This document shows, piece after piece, positions 52,309-61,978 of a DNA stretch of 64,000 bases. The stretch's first letter is position 1; the number at the start of each line of letters is the position of its first letter. Below the pieces are notes generated by a model, which saw only the letters and a program-made list of their open reading frames with translations, ran no database searches and was not told where the DNA came from. The DNA is taken from assembly GCF_002899675.1 (NCBI RefSeq), contig NZ_PKUU01000014.1:101888-165887 (forward strand). The letters are read 5' to 3'. The position numbers and the translations under genes are program-made. The DNA comes from Clostridium sp. chh4-2 (lineage in GTDB: Bacteria; Bacillota; Clostridia; Lachnospirales; Lachnospiraceae).

Positions 52309-54948
52309 ATGAAAGAACTGGAGAAAACATATAACCCTTCGGAAATCGAAGAAAAACTATATCAGAAATGGCTGGATCATAAGTATTTCCACGCACAGGT
52401 AAATAAGGATAAGAAACCATTTACAATCGTTATGCCGCCGCCTAATATTACAGGCCAGCTGCATATGGGTCATGCTTTGGATAATACCATGCAGGATATT
52501 CTGATCCGTTATAAGAGAATGCAGGGATTTGAAGCTCTTTGGCAGCCGGGAACTGATCATGCGGCCATCGCTACGGAAGTAAAGGTAATTGATAAGTTAA
52601 AGAGCCAGGGCATTGATAAACATGATTTGGGCCGCGAGGGATTTTTGGAGAAGGCTTGGGAGTGGAAGGAAGAATATGGCAGCCGTATTGTAAAGCAGCT
52701 GCATAAGCTGGGATCATCCGCTGATTGGGACAGAGAACGGTTCACTATGGATGAGGGATGTTCTGAGGCGGTACAGGAAGTATTTATTAAATTATATGAA
52801 AAAGGATATATTTACAAAGGTTCCAGGATTATTAACTGGTGTCCGGTGTGCCAGACTTCCATTTCCGATGCGGAAGTTGAGCATGAGGAGCAGAACGGTT
52901 TCTTCTGGCACATCAATTATCCGATCGTGGGAGAAGAGGGGCGTTTTGTAGAGATCGCAACAACCAGGCCGGAAACACTGCTTGGCGATACTGCGGTGGC
53001 TGTTAATCCGGATGATGACCGCTATAAAGACTTGATTGGAAAGATGTTAAAGCTGCCTCTTACGGACAGGGAGATTCCTGTAGTGGCGGATGCATATGTG
53101 GATAAGGAATTTGGAACGGGATGCGTAAAGATCACTCCTGCGCATGACCCGAATGACTTTGAAGTGGGAAAACGTCACAATCTGGAAGAGATCTGTATCC
53201 TCCATGACGATGCCACCATTAACCTTCCGGGAAGCAAATACGATGGGATGGACCGTTATGAGGCCAGAAAGGCCATGGTGGCCGATCTGGAGGCTCAGGG
53301 GCTGCTTGTAAAGGTTGTTCCCCACTCCCATAACGTAGGAACTCATGACCGCTGTAAAACAACGGTTGAACCGATGGTAAAACAGCAGTGGTTTGTTAAG
53401 ATGGAAGAGATGGCAAAACCGGCGATCGAAGCGTTGAAAACCGGCGAATTGAAATTTGTGCCTGAAAGCTTTGGAAAGACTTATCTTCATTGGCTGGAAG
53501 GAATCCGTGACTGGTGTATCTCCCGTCAGCTCTGGTGGGGACACAGAATTCCTGCTTATTACTGTCAGGAATGCGGGGAAATCGTGGTTTCAAAAGAGGC
53601 TCCCCATGCCTGCCCGAAATGCGGCTGCACCAATTTAAAGCAGGATGAAGATACATTGGATACCTGGTTTTCTTCCGCTTTATGGCCGTTTTCCACATTG
53701 GGCTGGCCGGAAAAGACACCGGAACTGGAATATTTCTATCCGACCGACGTGCTGGTAACCGGATATGATATCATCTTCTTCTGGGTTATCAGAATGGTAT
53801 TCTCAGGAATTGAACAGACCGGTAAATGCCCGTTCCATACGGTTCTCATTCATGGTCTGGTTCGCGATTCCCAGGGACGCAAGATGAGCAAATCCCTTGG
53901 AAACGGCATCGATCCGCTGGAAGTAATCGATAAATACGGTGCCGACGCGCTTCGAATGACCTTGATTACAGGCAATGCGCCCGGCAATGATATGCGGTTC
54001 TATTGGGAGAGAGTGGAGGCCAGCAGAAACTTTGCCAATAAGGTTTGGAATGCTTCACGTTTCATCATGATGAACATCGAAAAGGCTCCTGTTAATCAGG
54101 TTTCCCTGGATGACCTTACCATGGCGGACAGATGGATTCTCTCCAAAGTTAATACGCTGACTAAAGATGTAACGGAAAACCTGGATAAATACGAATTGGG
54201 AATCGCTCTTCAGAAGGTTTACGACTTTATCTGGGAGGAATTCTGCGACTGGTATATCGAGATGGTAAAACCGAGACTGTGGAATGATGAAGATATCACC
54301 AAGGCGGCAGCCATCTGGACCCTGAAAACAGTTTTGATCAATTCCCTGAAGCTGCTTCATCCATATATGCCGTTTATTACGGAAGAGATCTTCTGTAATC
54401 TGCAGGATGGAGAGGAATCCATCATGATCTCAGAGTGGCCGGTATTCAAGGAAGAGTGGAATTTCGTGCAGGAAGAAACGGCTGTGGAAACGATTAAAGA
54501 AGCAGTGCGTGCCATCAGAAATGTCCGTACATCCATGAATGTGCCTCCGAGCAAGAAGGCAAAGGTTTATGTGGTTTCTGAGAAACAGGAGATTTTAGAC
54601 ATCTTTGAGCACAGCAAGGTATTCTTTGCAACGCTGGGCTATGCAAGCGATGTTTACCTGCAGAAGGATAAAGATGGCATTGCAGACGACGCGGTGTCCG
54701 CAGTGGTTCCTCAGGCGGCGATCTATATGCCGTTTGCAGAGCTGGTTGATATCGGAAAAGAGATCGAGCGTCTGGAAAAAGAAGAGGAGCGTTTGAATAA
54801 GGAGCTGTCCCGTGTAAACGGCATGCTGAACAATGAACGCTTTGTGAGCAAGGCGCCGGAAGCTAAGATCGCAGAGGAAAAGGAAAAGTTGGAGAAGTAT
54901 ACGCAGATGATGGAACAGGTTAAGGAACGTCTGGCGCAGCTTCGGTAA
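52309..54948 (+). CDS. valS: Valyl-tRNA synthetase
   Basis: An 879-residue class I aminoacyl-tRNA synthetase. The HIGH motif is H52-M-G-H55 in [15 protein letters not shown] and the KMSKS motif is K525-MSKS. The editing domain (about 190-330) has [17 protein letters not shown]; a Cys-rich zinc-like knob (CQECGEIV...CPKCGC) is inserted before KMSKS. The C-terminal 60 residues are the valine-type coiled coil ([20 protein letters not shown]). AAAAGGAG precedes the ATG. Expression is controlled by the upstream T-box. Confidence 0.96.
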   Translation: MKELEKTYNPSEIEEKLYQKWLDHKYFHAQVNKDKKPFTIVMPPPNITGQLHMGHALDNTMQDILIRYKRMQGFEALWQPGTDHAAIATEVKVIDKLKSQGIDKHDLGREGFLEKAWEWKEEYGSRIVKQLHKLGSSADWDRERFTMDEGCSEAVQEVFIKLYEKGYIYKGSRIINWCPVCQTSISDAEVEHEEQNGFFWHINYPIVGEEGRFVEIATTRPETLLGDTAVAVNPDDDRYKDLIGKMLKLPLTDREIPVVADAYVDKEFGTGCVKITPAHDPNDFEVGKRHNLEEICILHDDATINLPGSKYDGMDRYEARKAMVADLEAQGLLVKVVPHSHNVGTHDRCKTTVEPMVKQQWFVKMEEMAKPAIEALKTGELKFVPESFGKTYLHWLEGIRDWCISRQLWWGHRIPAYYCQECGEIVVSKEAPHACPKCGCTNLKQDEDTLDTWFSSALWPFSTLGWPEKTPELEYFYPTDVLVTGYDIIFFWVIRMVFSGIEQTGKCPFHTVLIHGLVRDSQGRKMSKSLGNGIDPLEVIDKYGADALRMTLITGNAPGNDMRFYWERVEASRNFANKVWNASRFIMMNIEKAPVNQVSLDDLTMADRWILSKVNTLTKDVTENLDKYELGIALQKVYDFIWEEFCDWYIEMVKPRLWNDEDITKAAAIWTLKTVLINSLKLLHPYMPFITEEIFCNLQDGEESIMISEWPVFKEEWNFVQEETAVETIKEAVRAIRNVRTSMNVPPSKKAKVYVVSEKQEILDIFEHSKVFFATLGYASDVYLQKDKDGIADDAVSAVVPQAAIYMPFAELVDIGKEIERLEKEEERLNKELSRVNGMLNNERFVSKAPEAKIAEEKEKLEKYTQMMEQVKERLAQLR

Positions 54949-54957
54949 TATAAGCGG

Positions 54958-54995
54958 AAATCGGCAATATCATATTATAAAGGTATTGCCGATTT
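54958..54995 (+). terminator. Hairpin after valS
   Basis: AAATCGGCAATATC pairs with GGTATTGCCGATTT, a 14-bp stem with one G-U/mismatch; the T-run is weak (CATTTAC). Probable terminator or processing site before the GNAT gene. Confidence 0.6.
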
Positions 54996-55018
54996 CATTT
55001 ACTTAAAGGGGAGACAGA

Positions 55019-55537
55019 ATGCTCAGATTAAGACCATATAAGGCGTGTGATGCGCGGGATATCGTGACCTGGATCAAGGATGAGAGATCCTTTCATCAGT
55101 GGTCGGCCAACCGTTTTGACGGCTGTTATCCGCTGACAGAAGATAAGCTGAATGAATTTTACGGGAAGGAAGCTTATAATGATTCCTTCTGGGAAATGAC
55201 GGCTATGGATGATGCCGGAGTGCCTGTGGGGCATTTTATCATGAGATTTACGGATAACAGAAAAAAGGTAATCCGTCTCGGATTTGTGGTTGTGGATGAT
55301 TCGAAACGGGGACGGGGATATGGAAAAGAGATGATCCGTCTGGCGGTCCGGTATTCACTGGATATCCTGAGAGCGGATAAGGTAACTCTTGGAGTATTTA
55401 CCAACAATCCCATCGCCTTTGAGTGTTACAGGTCTGTGGGATTCGTACCTCTTTATACCAATGATAAGGCTTTCCGGATCGGTAATGAGTACTGGCCGTG
55501 TACGGAAATGGAATTTGCAGGGAGGAATAAAGGATGA
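55019..55537 (+). CDS. GNAT-family N-acetyltransferase
   Basis: A 172-residue acetyltransferase of the RimJ/RimL-like type. The acetyl-CoA loop is RGRGYGKEMIRLAV (R/Q-x-x-G-x-G/A) near residue 100, with the preceding strand RLGFVVVDDSKRG and the late NPIAFECYRSVGF. The substrate is not evident. AAAGGGGAG precedes the ATG. Its stop overlaps the racemase start by 4 bp. Confidence 0.88.
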   Translation: MLRLRPYKACDARDIVTWIKDERSFHQWSANRFDGCYPLTEDKLNEFYGKEAYNDSFWEMTAMDDAGVPVGHFIMRFTDNRKKVIRLGFVVVDDSKRGRGYGKEMIRLAVRYSLDILRADKVTLGVFTNNPIAFECYRSVGFVPLYTNDKAFRIGNEYWPCTEMEFAGRNKG

Positions 55538-56235
55538 AGACAATCGGATTGATCGGGGGCATGAGCTGGGAAAGCACAGTGACGTATTATCAGATCATAA
55601 ATGAGGTGGTAAAGGAAAAACTGGGCGGGCTCCACTCCGCCAAATGCCTGCTGTACAGCGTCGACTTTCAGGAAATTGAGGAATGCCAGGCGGGCGGAGA
55701 CTGGGAAAGGAGCGGTGAAATTCTGGGTGATGCGGCTGAAAACCTTGAAAAGGCAGGGGCTGATTTCATCGTGATCTGCACCAATACCATGCATAAGGTG
55801 GTTCCACAGATTCAGAAAAAGATTCAGATACCAATTCTCCATATTGCGGAAGCTGCGGCTAAGAAGCTTATAGAACAGGAAATACATACGGTAGGACTGC
55901 TCGGCACAAAATATACGATGCAGCAGGACTTTTATAAAGATAAACTGATTCAGAACGGGATTCGCGTGATCATACCTTGTGATGAGGATATGGAAATTGT
56001 CAATACGGTGATTTATCAGGAACTGTGCCTGGGAATCATTTCAGAGGAATCCAGAAAGAGGTTTGTGGAGATCATAGACCGCCTGTCGGCTGAAGGAGCC
56101 CAAGGCATGATTCTGGGCTGTACGGAGATCGGGCTTTTAGTCAGGCAGCAGGATACGAATGTTCCTCTGTTTGACACTGCGGCCATTCATGCCACCGGGG
56201 CGGCGCTTGAAGCGGTAAAGGAGGAAAGATCATAA
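55534..56235 (+). CDS. Aspartate/glutamate racemase family protein
   Basis: A 233-residue two-cysteine racemase, closest in pattern to aspartate racemases. The start is IGLIGGMSWESTVTYYQIIN. Cys82 (VICTNTMHK) and Cys196 (LGCTEIG) are the two catalytic cysteines that move the alpha-proton. Broad-spectrum relatives also racemise other acidic amino acids. It overlaps the GNAT gene by 4 bp, so the two are co-expressed. Confidence 0.88.
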   Translation: MKTIGLIGGMSWESTVTYYQIINEVVKEKLGGLHSAKCLLYSVDFQEIEECQAGGDWERSGEILGDAAENLEKAGADFIVICTNTMHKVVPQIQKKIQIPILHIAEAAAKKLIEQEIHTVGLLGTKYTMQQDFYKDKLIQNGIRVIIPCDEDMEIVNTVIYQELCLGIISEESRKRFVEIIDRLSAEGAQGMILGCTEIGLLVRQQDTNVPLFDTAAIHATGAALEAVKEERS

Positions 56236-56276
56236 ACAGACTGCCTGTTTTGTCGATTCCCCACGAAAGAATTTTG

Positions 56277-56304
56277 TTGCAACTTAGGTGTTTTATATTA
56301 TAAT
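56277..56304 (+). promoter_or_regulatory. Sigma-A promoter for folC
   Basis: TTGCAA at 56277, 16 bp, TATAAT at 56299. It lies 55 bp before the chosen folC start. Confidence 0.7.
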
Positions 56305-56358
56305 AGATAGGAAAGACAGACATACCATAAGTAAAATGATGTGAGAATGAGGAAAACG

Positions 56359-57606
56359 ATGAAAGAGATTAAGGCGGAAGAGTATCTGCTTAATATACCT
56401 TTATGGACAAAAAAGAAGAATTCTCTGGATGATGTGAGGAGATTCGCCGAAAAGCTGGGAAATCCGGATGAGGGTATGAAGATCATCCATGTGGCGGGAA
56501 CTAATGGAAAAGGTTCTGTCTGCGCTTATCTGACTTCAATTCTCGGACAGGCCGGATATCATACGGGAACTTTCATATCCCCTCATTTGATTGATATCCG
56601 GGAACGGTTTCTGTTAGATGGAATCATGGTGGACAAGGCCGGATTTCAGAAAGCGTTTGAGCGGGTTTATCAGGTTACCCGGCAGATGATGGAAGACGGG
56701 TACTGCCACCCCACGTTTTTTGAATTCCTTTTTCTCATGGGGCTTTGCATATTCAGGGAGAACCGGGTTGATTATCTGATTCTGGAAACCGGGCTGGGAG
56801 GCAGGCTGGACACTACTAATATTGTGAGACGGCCTGAGGCCTGTATTATTACCTCCATCAGCCTGGAACACACGGAATATTTAGGCGGAACCATTGAACT
56901 GATCGCAGGGGAGAAGGCGGGAATTATTAAGGCGAATGTGCCGGTGATCTATGACAGCAGCGTGCCGGAGGCATCGGCTGTGATTGAGAAAAGGGCGGCT
57001 CTGATGAATTCGCCCAGTTATCCTGTTTGTGCGGATGACCTGGATGTGGAAGCCGTTTATCCGGCGCCTTATCAGCGGATGAATGCGGCTTTGGCCTGTA
57101 AGGCGCTGCAGGTTCTTTTGCCGGAGCCTTTAAACCGTTCCATATTAAAGGAAGGAATTGGCAACATGAGATGGCCGGGAAGGATGGAACAGGTGATGCC
57201 TGATATCTATCTGGACGGAGCCCATAATCCGGGAGGAATTGCGGCGTTTATCGAAGCGGCATCTCAGATTATTCAGGACAAGGGCATGGAATGCAGTCTT
57301 TTATTCGGAGTTGTGGCGGACAAGGATTACTGCGGTATGGTGGAAGCTCTTTGTAAGTCTTTGCCTATAAAACGAGTTTTTCTGGCTCATATGGACAGTA
57401 AAAGGGCTTTGAATACGGAACTGCTGTCAGAGCTGTTTTGCAGCAATGGAATCAGCCGGGTCACGGATGCAGGCAATGTGAGAGATGCATTTGCGCAGGC
57501 AATTTCCCATAAAAAGGACGGGGAGCTGTTGTTTTGCGTGGGATCGCTCTATTTGATCGGAGAGATCAAGGCAGTGCTTTCAGGCAGACCGGAGTGTAAC
57601 ATTTAA
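56359..57606 (+). CDS. folC: Folylpolyglutamate / dihydrofolate synthase
   Basis: A 415-residue Mur-ligase-type enzyme that adds glutamates to folate and may also make dihydrofolate. The P-loop is HVAGTNGKGSVCAY near residue 45, then FISPHLIDIRERF, ETGLGGRLDTTN and LDGAHNPGG, all FolC-type. Three in-frame starts exist (GTG 56341, ATG 56347, ATG 56359); I chose 56359 because ATGAGG lies 6 bases upstream, but this is not certain. It has its own promoter. Confidence 0.92.
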   Translation: MKEIKAEEYLLNIPLWTKKKNSLDDVRRFAEKLGNPDEGMKIIHVAGTNGKGSVCAYLTSILGQAGYHTGTFISPHLIDIRERFLLDGIMVDKAGFQKAFERVYQVTRQMMEDGYCHPTFFEFLFLMGLCIFRENRVDYLILETGLGGRLDTTNIVRRPEACIITSISLEHTEYLGGTIELIAGEKAGIIKANVPVIYDSSVPEASAVIEKRAALMNSPSYPVCADDLDVEAVYPAPYQRMNAALACKALQVLLPEPLNRSILKEGIGNMRWPGRMEQVMPDIYLDGAHNPGGIAAFIEAASQIIQDKGMECSLLFGVVADKDYCGMVEALCKSLPIKRVFLAHMDSKRALNTELLSELFCSNGISRVTDAGNVRDAFAQAISHKKDGELLFCVGSLYLIGEIKAVLSGRPECNI

Positions 57607-57656
57607 ATAATCAAAGGGATTAAACGGCCGCCCTCAGCGGCGGAATGAGAGGTAAT

Positions 57657-57794
57657 ATGATTAACTTTGAAGAGGAAATCGCCCGTTTCAAACCGAGTTT
57701 GGACGTGGAAGAAGTGGAAGATGCAATTGTAAAAAGCGATTTAACTGATATGAGCGATATCATGATGGAGATGCTGAAAGAATTAAAGGAATAG
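57657..57794 (+). CDS. Small acidic protein, 45 residues
   Basis: An ATG behind GAGAGG opens a 45-codon frame that starts MINFEEEIARFKPSLDVEEV and ends MLKELKE. It is rich in Glu/Asp and predicted helical, with no Cys. It lies 50 bp after folC and 11 bp before the TPR membrane protein gene, with which it is probably co-transcribed. I do not recognise it; the good ribosome site and tight fit make it a likely real gene. Confidence 0.6.
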   Translation: MINFEEEIARFKPSLDVEEVEDAIVKSDLTDMSDIMMEMLKELKE

Positions 57795-57805
57795 GCGGAA
57801 ACAGG

Positions 57806-59110
57806 ATGGACTATAGAAAAAAATGCCGCCAGGTTGCCAATAGCTATTATAACCTGGGGCTGGAAAAGGCGAAGATACGAGATTTGACAGGCGCTGCCGA
57901 CTGCCTGAAGAGAAGCCTGCATTTTAATAAAGCCCATACGGATGCCAGAAATCTTCTCGGGCTCATCTATTATGAGATTGGGGAAACGGCTGACGCATTG
58001 GTTCAATGGGTGATCAGCATGAATATCCAGCCGGAAAAAAACCGGGCGGACCGGTATCTGGACGAACTGCAGAGAAAGCCGGGGCGGCTGGAGACGGCAA
58101 GCCAGAATGTGAAAAAGTACAATCAGGCGTTATGGCACGCCCAAACGGGAAGCGACGATCTGGCAGTGCTGCAGCTCACAAGGGTTGTGGAGATCAATCC
58201 TAACTTCTTAAAGGCGCACCTTTTGTTAGCCTTATTGTATATGGCGCATTCCGATTATACGAAGGCCGGAAAGTCGCTGTTCCGGGTTTTGCAGATTGAT
58301 AAAAACAATCCGAAGGCCCTGTGGTATATGTCCATTGTTAAGGCGAATACGGGACGGGCGGAGATTGAGAAAAAGAAATTAAAGAATGCATTTTCCCACA
58401 GGCAGATGCAGGACGACGATATCATCATTCCTCCAACATATAAGGAAAATACGGGATGGCAGACCATTATCAACATTTTGGTGGGGCTTTGTCTGGGAAC
58501 TGCGGTCATATTCTTCCTGATTATGCCGGCCAGCACCAAGGCCATCAACATTGAGCATAACAAGGAGATGCAGGTCTATCTGGAACAGATTAACAGTAAG
58601 AATCTGGAAATCACCAAGATGGAAAGCACAGTGGAAGAATATAAGAAGCTAAAAGACGACGCGGAAGCTGCCCTTCAAACAGTTATGAATGATAACGGAG
58701 GGATTTTGAACCAGTACCAGACCCTGATCGGAATCCTGCAGGCTTATAAAACCGATGATTTTACAACGGCTGTAAAGCTGTATGCGGACCTGGACCCTTC
58801 CGTCATTACGGATGCGTCCGTACAGGCGGTGATTGGGGAGATCAAGGCGGATATGGATGCCAACGGCTACCAGGAGCTTCAAAAACTGGGAGAACAGTCG
58901 GCGGCGGCAGGAAGACAGACGGAGGCGCTGGATTATTATCATAAGAGTCTGGTTATTCACCCGGATAATCCGCAGGTTATCTTTAATATGGCGGTGATTT
59001 ATAAGGCCATGGGTGATATGGAGAATGCCAACCAGCTGTTTGGACAAGTGATTATGAATTACTCCAATTCGGATTTGGCGGAACAGGCCAAAACAGAAAG
59101 AGGTTATTAA
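57806..59110 (+). CDS. TPR membrane protein (TPR - membrane helix - coiled coil - TPR)
   Basis: A 434-residue protein with a split plan. Residues 1-190 are TPR-like helix pairs (for example SYYNLGLEKAKIRDLTGAADCL and KAHLLLALLYMAHSDYTKAG). One membrane helix is at about 213-235 (TIINILVGLCLGTAVIFFLI). A coiled coil follows at about 245-300 (LEQINSKNLEITKMESTVEE), and the C-terminal 130 residues have two more TPRs. It would present TPRs on both sides of the membrane, or form a bitopic scaffold. Role unknown; the neighbours are a 45-aa acidic protein and the spoIIA operon. Confidence 0.75.
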   Translation: MDYRKKCRQVANSYYNLGLEKAKIRDLTGAADCLKRSLHFNKAHTDARNLLGLIYYEIGETADALVQWVISMNIQPEKNRADRYLDELQRKPGRLETASQNVKKYNQALWHAQTGSDDLAVLQLTRVVEINPNFLKAHLLLALLYMAHSDYTKAGKSLFRVLQIDKNNPKALWYMSIVKANTGRAEIEKKKLKNAFSHRQMQDDDIIIPPTYKENTGWQTIINILVGLCLGTAVIFFLIMPASTKAINIEHNKEMQVYLEQINSKNLEITKMESTVEEYKKLKDDAEAALQTVMNDNGGILNQYQTLIGILQAYKTDDFTTAVKLYADLDPSVITDASVQAVIGEIKADMDANGYQELQKLGEQSAAAGRQTEALDYYHKSLVIHPDNPQVIFNMAVIYKAMGDMENANQLFGQVIMNYSNSDLAEQAKTERGY

Positions 59111-59116
59111 AAAGAA

Positions 59117-59159
59117 AGAACACTACAGAAGATAAAATCTTTTGCAGTGTTCTTTTTTT
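59117..59159 (+). terminator. Rho-independent terminator of the TPR gene
   Basis: AAGAACACTACA pairs with GCAGTGTTCTT across a loop, followed by TTTTTT. It separates the TPR gene from the spoIIA operon. Confidence 0.85.
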
Positions 59160-59202
59160 ACTGCAATTTTTGTAGAAATATGGGAAGAAAGGAAAGCGGG
59201 GC

Positions 59203-59550
59203 ATGAATATGACGGAACAGAGTTTTACCTATGAAGCGAAAGGGCAGGTGCTGATTGTGCACCTTCCGAAAGAACTGGATCATCACAACTGCAGAAATCT
59301 GAAGTATGAGACGGATTTGCTTCTGTCGGAAAATTATATCACAAAGGTGGTGTTTGATTTTACAAAAACGGAATTTATGGATTCTTCAGGAATCGGGGTG
59401 CTGTTAAACCGGTATAAGCAGATGGAACGGAGCGGGGGCCACATCACCATCTACGGGGCAAGACTTCAGGTGATCAGGATTCTGACCGTAGGAGGCATTA
59501 TCAAACTGGTGAAAAATTACGAGACGAAAGAAGCTGCGATCGCAGGTTAA
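59203..59550 (+). CDS. spoIIAA: Anti-anti-sigma factor SpoIIAA
   Basis: A 115-residue STAS-domain protein. When unphosphorylated it binds SpoIIAB and frees sigma-F in the forespore. The regulatory serines are S61/S62 in FMDSSGIGVLLNRY, the site SpoIIAB phosphorylates in B. subtilis. It is the first gene of the spoIIAA-spoIIAB-sigF operon. An ATG two codons downstream is an alternative start. Confidence 0.93.
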   Translation: MNMTEQSFTYEAKGQVLIVHLPKELDHHNCRNLKYETDLLLSENYITKVVFDFTKTEFMDSSGIGVLLNRYKQMERSGGHITIYGARLQVIRILTVGGIIKLVKNYETKEAAIAG

Positions 59551-59569
59551 GGAAGGAGAGTTGGCGAAA

Positions 59570-59995
59570 ATGGAGCAAGTGGAAAGATTTCAGATGGAGA
59601 TAGAAAGCCTGTCTAAAAATGAAGAGTTTGCCAGAGTCGTGATTGCGGTGTTTATGAGCCGTTTGAATCCCACGTTGGAGGAAATCGACGATGTGAAAAC
59701 AGCGGTATCCGAGGCGGTCACCAATGCGGTGATCCATGGATACCGGGGGAAGGAGGGGATCATACATATCAGGGCAGAGATAGATCATGATACCCTGACC
59801 CTGGTTATAAAGGACGACGGAATCGGAATCTGCAATGTGAAACAGGCAATGGAACCAATGTACACCTCAGATAAGACCGGAGAGCGGTCTGGAATGGGTT
59901 TTTCATTCATGGAAGCATTTATGGATGAAGTTTTGGTGGAATCAGTATTAGGGCAGGGTACATCTGTCACTATGAAAAAGAAAATCGGCGGGTGA
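59570..59995 (+). CDS. spoIIAB: Anti-sigma-F factor and kinase SpoIIAB
   Basis: A 141-residue GHKL-type kinase that holds sigma-F inactive and phosphorylates SpoIIAA. The N box is TAVSEAVTNAVIHGY, the G1 box is IKDDGIGI and the G2 region is ERSGMGFSFMEAFMD. The ATG at 59570 is preferred; a TTG at 59561 lies too close to GGAGAG. It starts 19 bp after spoIIAA and ends 5 bp before sigF. Confidence 0.93.
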   Translation: MEQVERFQMEIESLSKNEEFARVVIAVFMSRLNPTLEEIDDVKTAVSEAVTNAVIHGYRGKEGIIHIRAEIDHDTLTLVIKDDGIGICNVKQAMEPMYTSDKTGERSGMGFSFMEAFMDEVLVESVLGQGTSVTMKKKIGG

Positions 59996-60000
59996 TATCT

Positions 60001-60714
60001 ATGGATGAGACCATGAATCTGATTCATATGGCTCACGAAGGAGATAAGAACGCAAGAGACAATCTGGTGCTCGGAAACGTAGGTTTGATCTGGAGCATTG
60101 TGAGGCGTTTTGCGGGAAGAGGTTACGAGCTGGAAGATCTGTTCCAGATAGGATGCATTGGTTTAATGAAAGCCATCGATAAATTTGACACCTCCTTTGA
60201 GGTGAAATTTTCCACCTATGCGGTTCCGATGATTACTGGGGAGATTAAACGGTTCCTCAGAGACGACGGCATGATTAAGGTGAGCCGCTCTTTAAAGGAA
60301 ATGGGGGCAAAGGTGAAATGCACAAGGGAAAGCCTGGCATTTTCTCTGGGCAGAGATCCTACGATTGACGAAATTGCTCAGCAGATCGGGGCCAGCCGTG
60401 AAGAAGTGGCCGCATCTATTGAGGCGGGGGCGGAAGTGGAATCCCTTTATAAAACAGTCAATAAAAATGATGAAAGCAATATTTATCTGATTGATAAACT
60501 GATGGAGGAAAATATAGCGCAGGAGCAGATTTTAAACAATATGGTATTAAAGGATCTTCTGTCAATTCTTGGAGAACAGGAGCAGGAAATTATTATCCGG
60601 AGATACTATTATAACCAGACCCAGAGCCGGATTGCCCAGGATTTGAACATTTCCCAGGTTCAGGTTTCCAGGCTGGAAAAAAGGATTCTGAAAAAAATGC
60701 GTGAACGGTTATAA
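60001..60714 (+). CDS. sigF: Sporulation sigma factor F
   Basis: A 237-residue sigma-70-family factor that starts forespore gene expression. Region 2 is visible as GYELEDLFQIGCIGLMKAID and FSTYAVPMITGEIKRFLRDD; region 3 as SRSLKEMGAKVK; region 4 as QSRIAQDLNISQVQVSRLEK, the helix-turn-helix for the -35. The ATG at 60001 follows a weak GGTGAT; a GTG at 59992 inside spoIIAB is the alternative. It is the last gene of the spoIIA operon. Confidence 0.95.
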   Translation: MDETMNLIHMAHEGDKNARDNLVLGNVGLIWSIVRRFAGRGYELEDLFQIGCIGLMKAIDKFDTSFEVKFSTYAVPMITGEIKRFLRDDGMIKVSRSLKEMGAKVKCTRESLAFSLGRDPTIDEIAQQIGASREEVAASIEAGAEVESLYKTVNKNDESNIYLIDKLMEENIAQEQILNNMVLKDLLSILGEQEQEIIIRRYYYNQTQSRIAQDLNISQVQVSRLEKRILKKMRERL

Positions 60715-60743
60715 GCATAAAATTAAGGCGGAAAGACATAATA
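60715..60743 (+). promoter_or_regulatory. Candidate sigma-G promoter for the spoVA operon
   Basis: GCATA at 60715, 17 bp, CATAATA at 60737 matches the sigma-G consensus (gHATR, 17-18, cATWMTA) at every position. Forespore-specific control by sigma-G is expected for spoVA. Confidence 0.7.
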
Positions 60744-60774
60744 CTCATAGAACAAAAAAAGGATGTGAGTATTT

Positions 60775-60936
60775 ATGGAATTTTTGAAGCATAAAGCAGG
60801 CATTCTGGCGTTGGTCGTTTGCCTGCTTATTATTTTATCCGTAATTTGGTTTCTTATGTTTGGAACAGGCGGTGATCCTGTAATGGAAGGAACACTGGTA
60901 AGGGGGATGGAAATATGTCCAAAGTTTTATATCTGA
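60775..60936 (+). CDS. Small single-pass membrane protein, 53 residues, before spoVAA
   Basis: The ATG at 60775 opens a 53-codon frame. The start is MEFLKHKAG, then a hydrophobic helix (ILALVVCLLIILSVIWFLMF), then a short tail GTGGDPVMEGTLVRGMEICP. It overlaps the spoVAA start by 22 bp. It begins 32 bp after the sigma-G-like promoter, so it would be the first product of the spoVA transcript. I do not know a named family; it may be real or only a leader frame for coupling. Confidence 0.55.
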   Translation: MEFLKHKAGILALVVCLLIILSVIWFLMFGTGGDPVMEGTLVRGMEICPKFYI

Positions 60937-61541
60937 ATATCAGCCAGATCACAGAAGTTCACGATAAGGATGTGAAATTAAAAGATGTTGCAACGCTTTA
61001 CAGCCCGGACGATTCCGTGACCAGCAAATGCAATGCGCTGAAGATCAAGTCAATCAAAGAAGATCGGGATAAGCGGTATGTGATGCAGACCATTGACGTG
61101 ATCCAAAAGATCACCGATTTAGATTCCACAATCCAGGTCAACAATATCGGTGAAACAGAATTCATCATCGATTACCAGCATCCAAGGCCGGACCGCCGTC
61201 TGTGGCAGTGGATTAAAACCCTGTTCGTCTGTGCGGTCAGCTTTTCCGGCGCGGCCTTTGCCATCATGACATTTAATAATGACGTCAGCGTGGGAGACGT
61301 GTTTAAAGAGGTCTATAAGATCATAACCGGAATGGAATCAAGCGGTTTTACGGTTCTTGAACTGACCTATTCGGTTGGATTGGCATTCGGTATCATCGTA
61401 TTCTTCAATCATTTTGCCAAATTTAAGATCAACACAGACCCCACGCCGCTGGAAGTGGAAATGCGCTTGTACGAGGATAATATCAGCAAGACTCTGATCC
61501 AAAATGACGGAAGAAAGGAGTCCGGTATCGATGTTTCTTAA
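60915..61541 (+). CDS. spoVAA: Stage V sporulation protein AA
   Basis: A 208-residue protein with a soluble N-terminal half (starts MSKVLYLNISQITEVHDKDVKLKD-like) and two membrane helices in the C-terminal half (around 95-118 and 150-172). It is the first named subunit of the SpoVA system, which moves calcium-dipicolinate into the developing spore and out on germination. GGGGATGGA precedes the ATG. It overlaps spoVAB by 11 bp. Confidence 0.9.
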   Translation: MSKVLYLNISQITEVHDKDVKLKDVATLYSPDDSVTSKCNALKIKSIKEDRDKRYVMQTIDVIQKITDLDSTIQVNNIGETEFIIDYQHPRPDRRLWQWIKTLFVCAVSFSGAAFAIMTFNNDVSVGDVFKEVYKIITGMESSGFTVLELTYSVGLAFGIIVFFNHFAKFKINTDPTPLEVEMRLYEDNISKTLIQNDGRKESGIDVS

Positions 61542-61953
61542 AAACTGTATCATGGGATTTATCGGCCTGTGCGCCGGGGGAGTTGTGGCAGCAGGCGTTT
61601 TCGCCTTTTTAGCAATTATCGGGGTATTTCCCCGTTTGATCGGAAAAACGCAGACGAACCAGCACATATTTCTATATGAAACGACCATTATCTTGGGCGG
61701 TATTTTAGGGAATCTGGCAGACCTTTATGAATATCCGGTGCTGATGGGAGGAAAGCTTTTTCTCGGAATCTTCGGCTTTTGTGTGGGAGTGTTTGTAGGA
61801 TGTCTGGTCATGTCTCTGGCCGAAACCCTGAAGGCGGTTCCGGTTATGAACCGTAGAATCCACCTGGCCGTGGGAATCCAATATATCATACTGGCATTGG
61901 GAGTTGGAAAACTGACCGGATCTCTGATCTATTTCTCCCGCGGAATGGGATGA
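61531..61953 (+). CDS. spoVAB: Stage V sporulation protein AB
   Basis: A 140-residue membrane protein with about four hydrophobic segments (for example CIMGFIGLCAGGVVAAGVFA and LGIFGFCVGVFVGCLVM). The start is set at 61531 by AAGGAG 11 bp upstream; the frame is open to 61504. It belongs to the spoVA operon and, like its neighbour spoVAA, is present in the long form of the operon. Confidence 0.88.
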   Translation: MFLKNCIMGFIGLCAGGVVAAGVFAFLAIIGVFPRLIGKTQTNQHIFLYETTIILGGILGNLADLYEYPVLMGGKLFLGIFGFCVGVFVGCLVMSLAETLKAVPVMNRRIHLAVGIQYIILALGVGKLTGSLIYFSRGMG

Positions 61954-61978
61954 TAACAAATACACAGGAGGTATTTTT

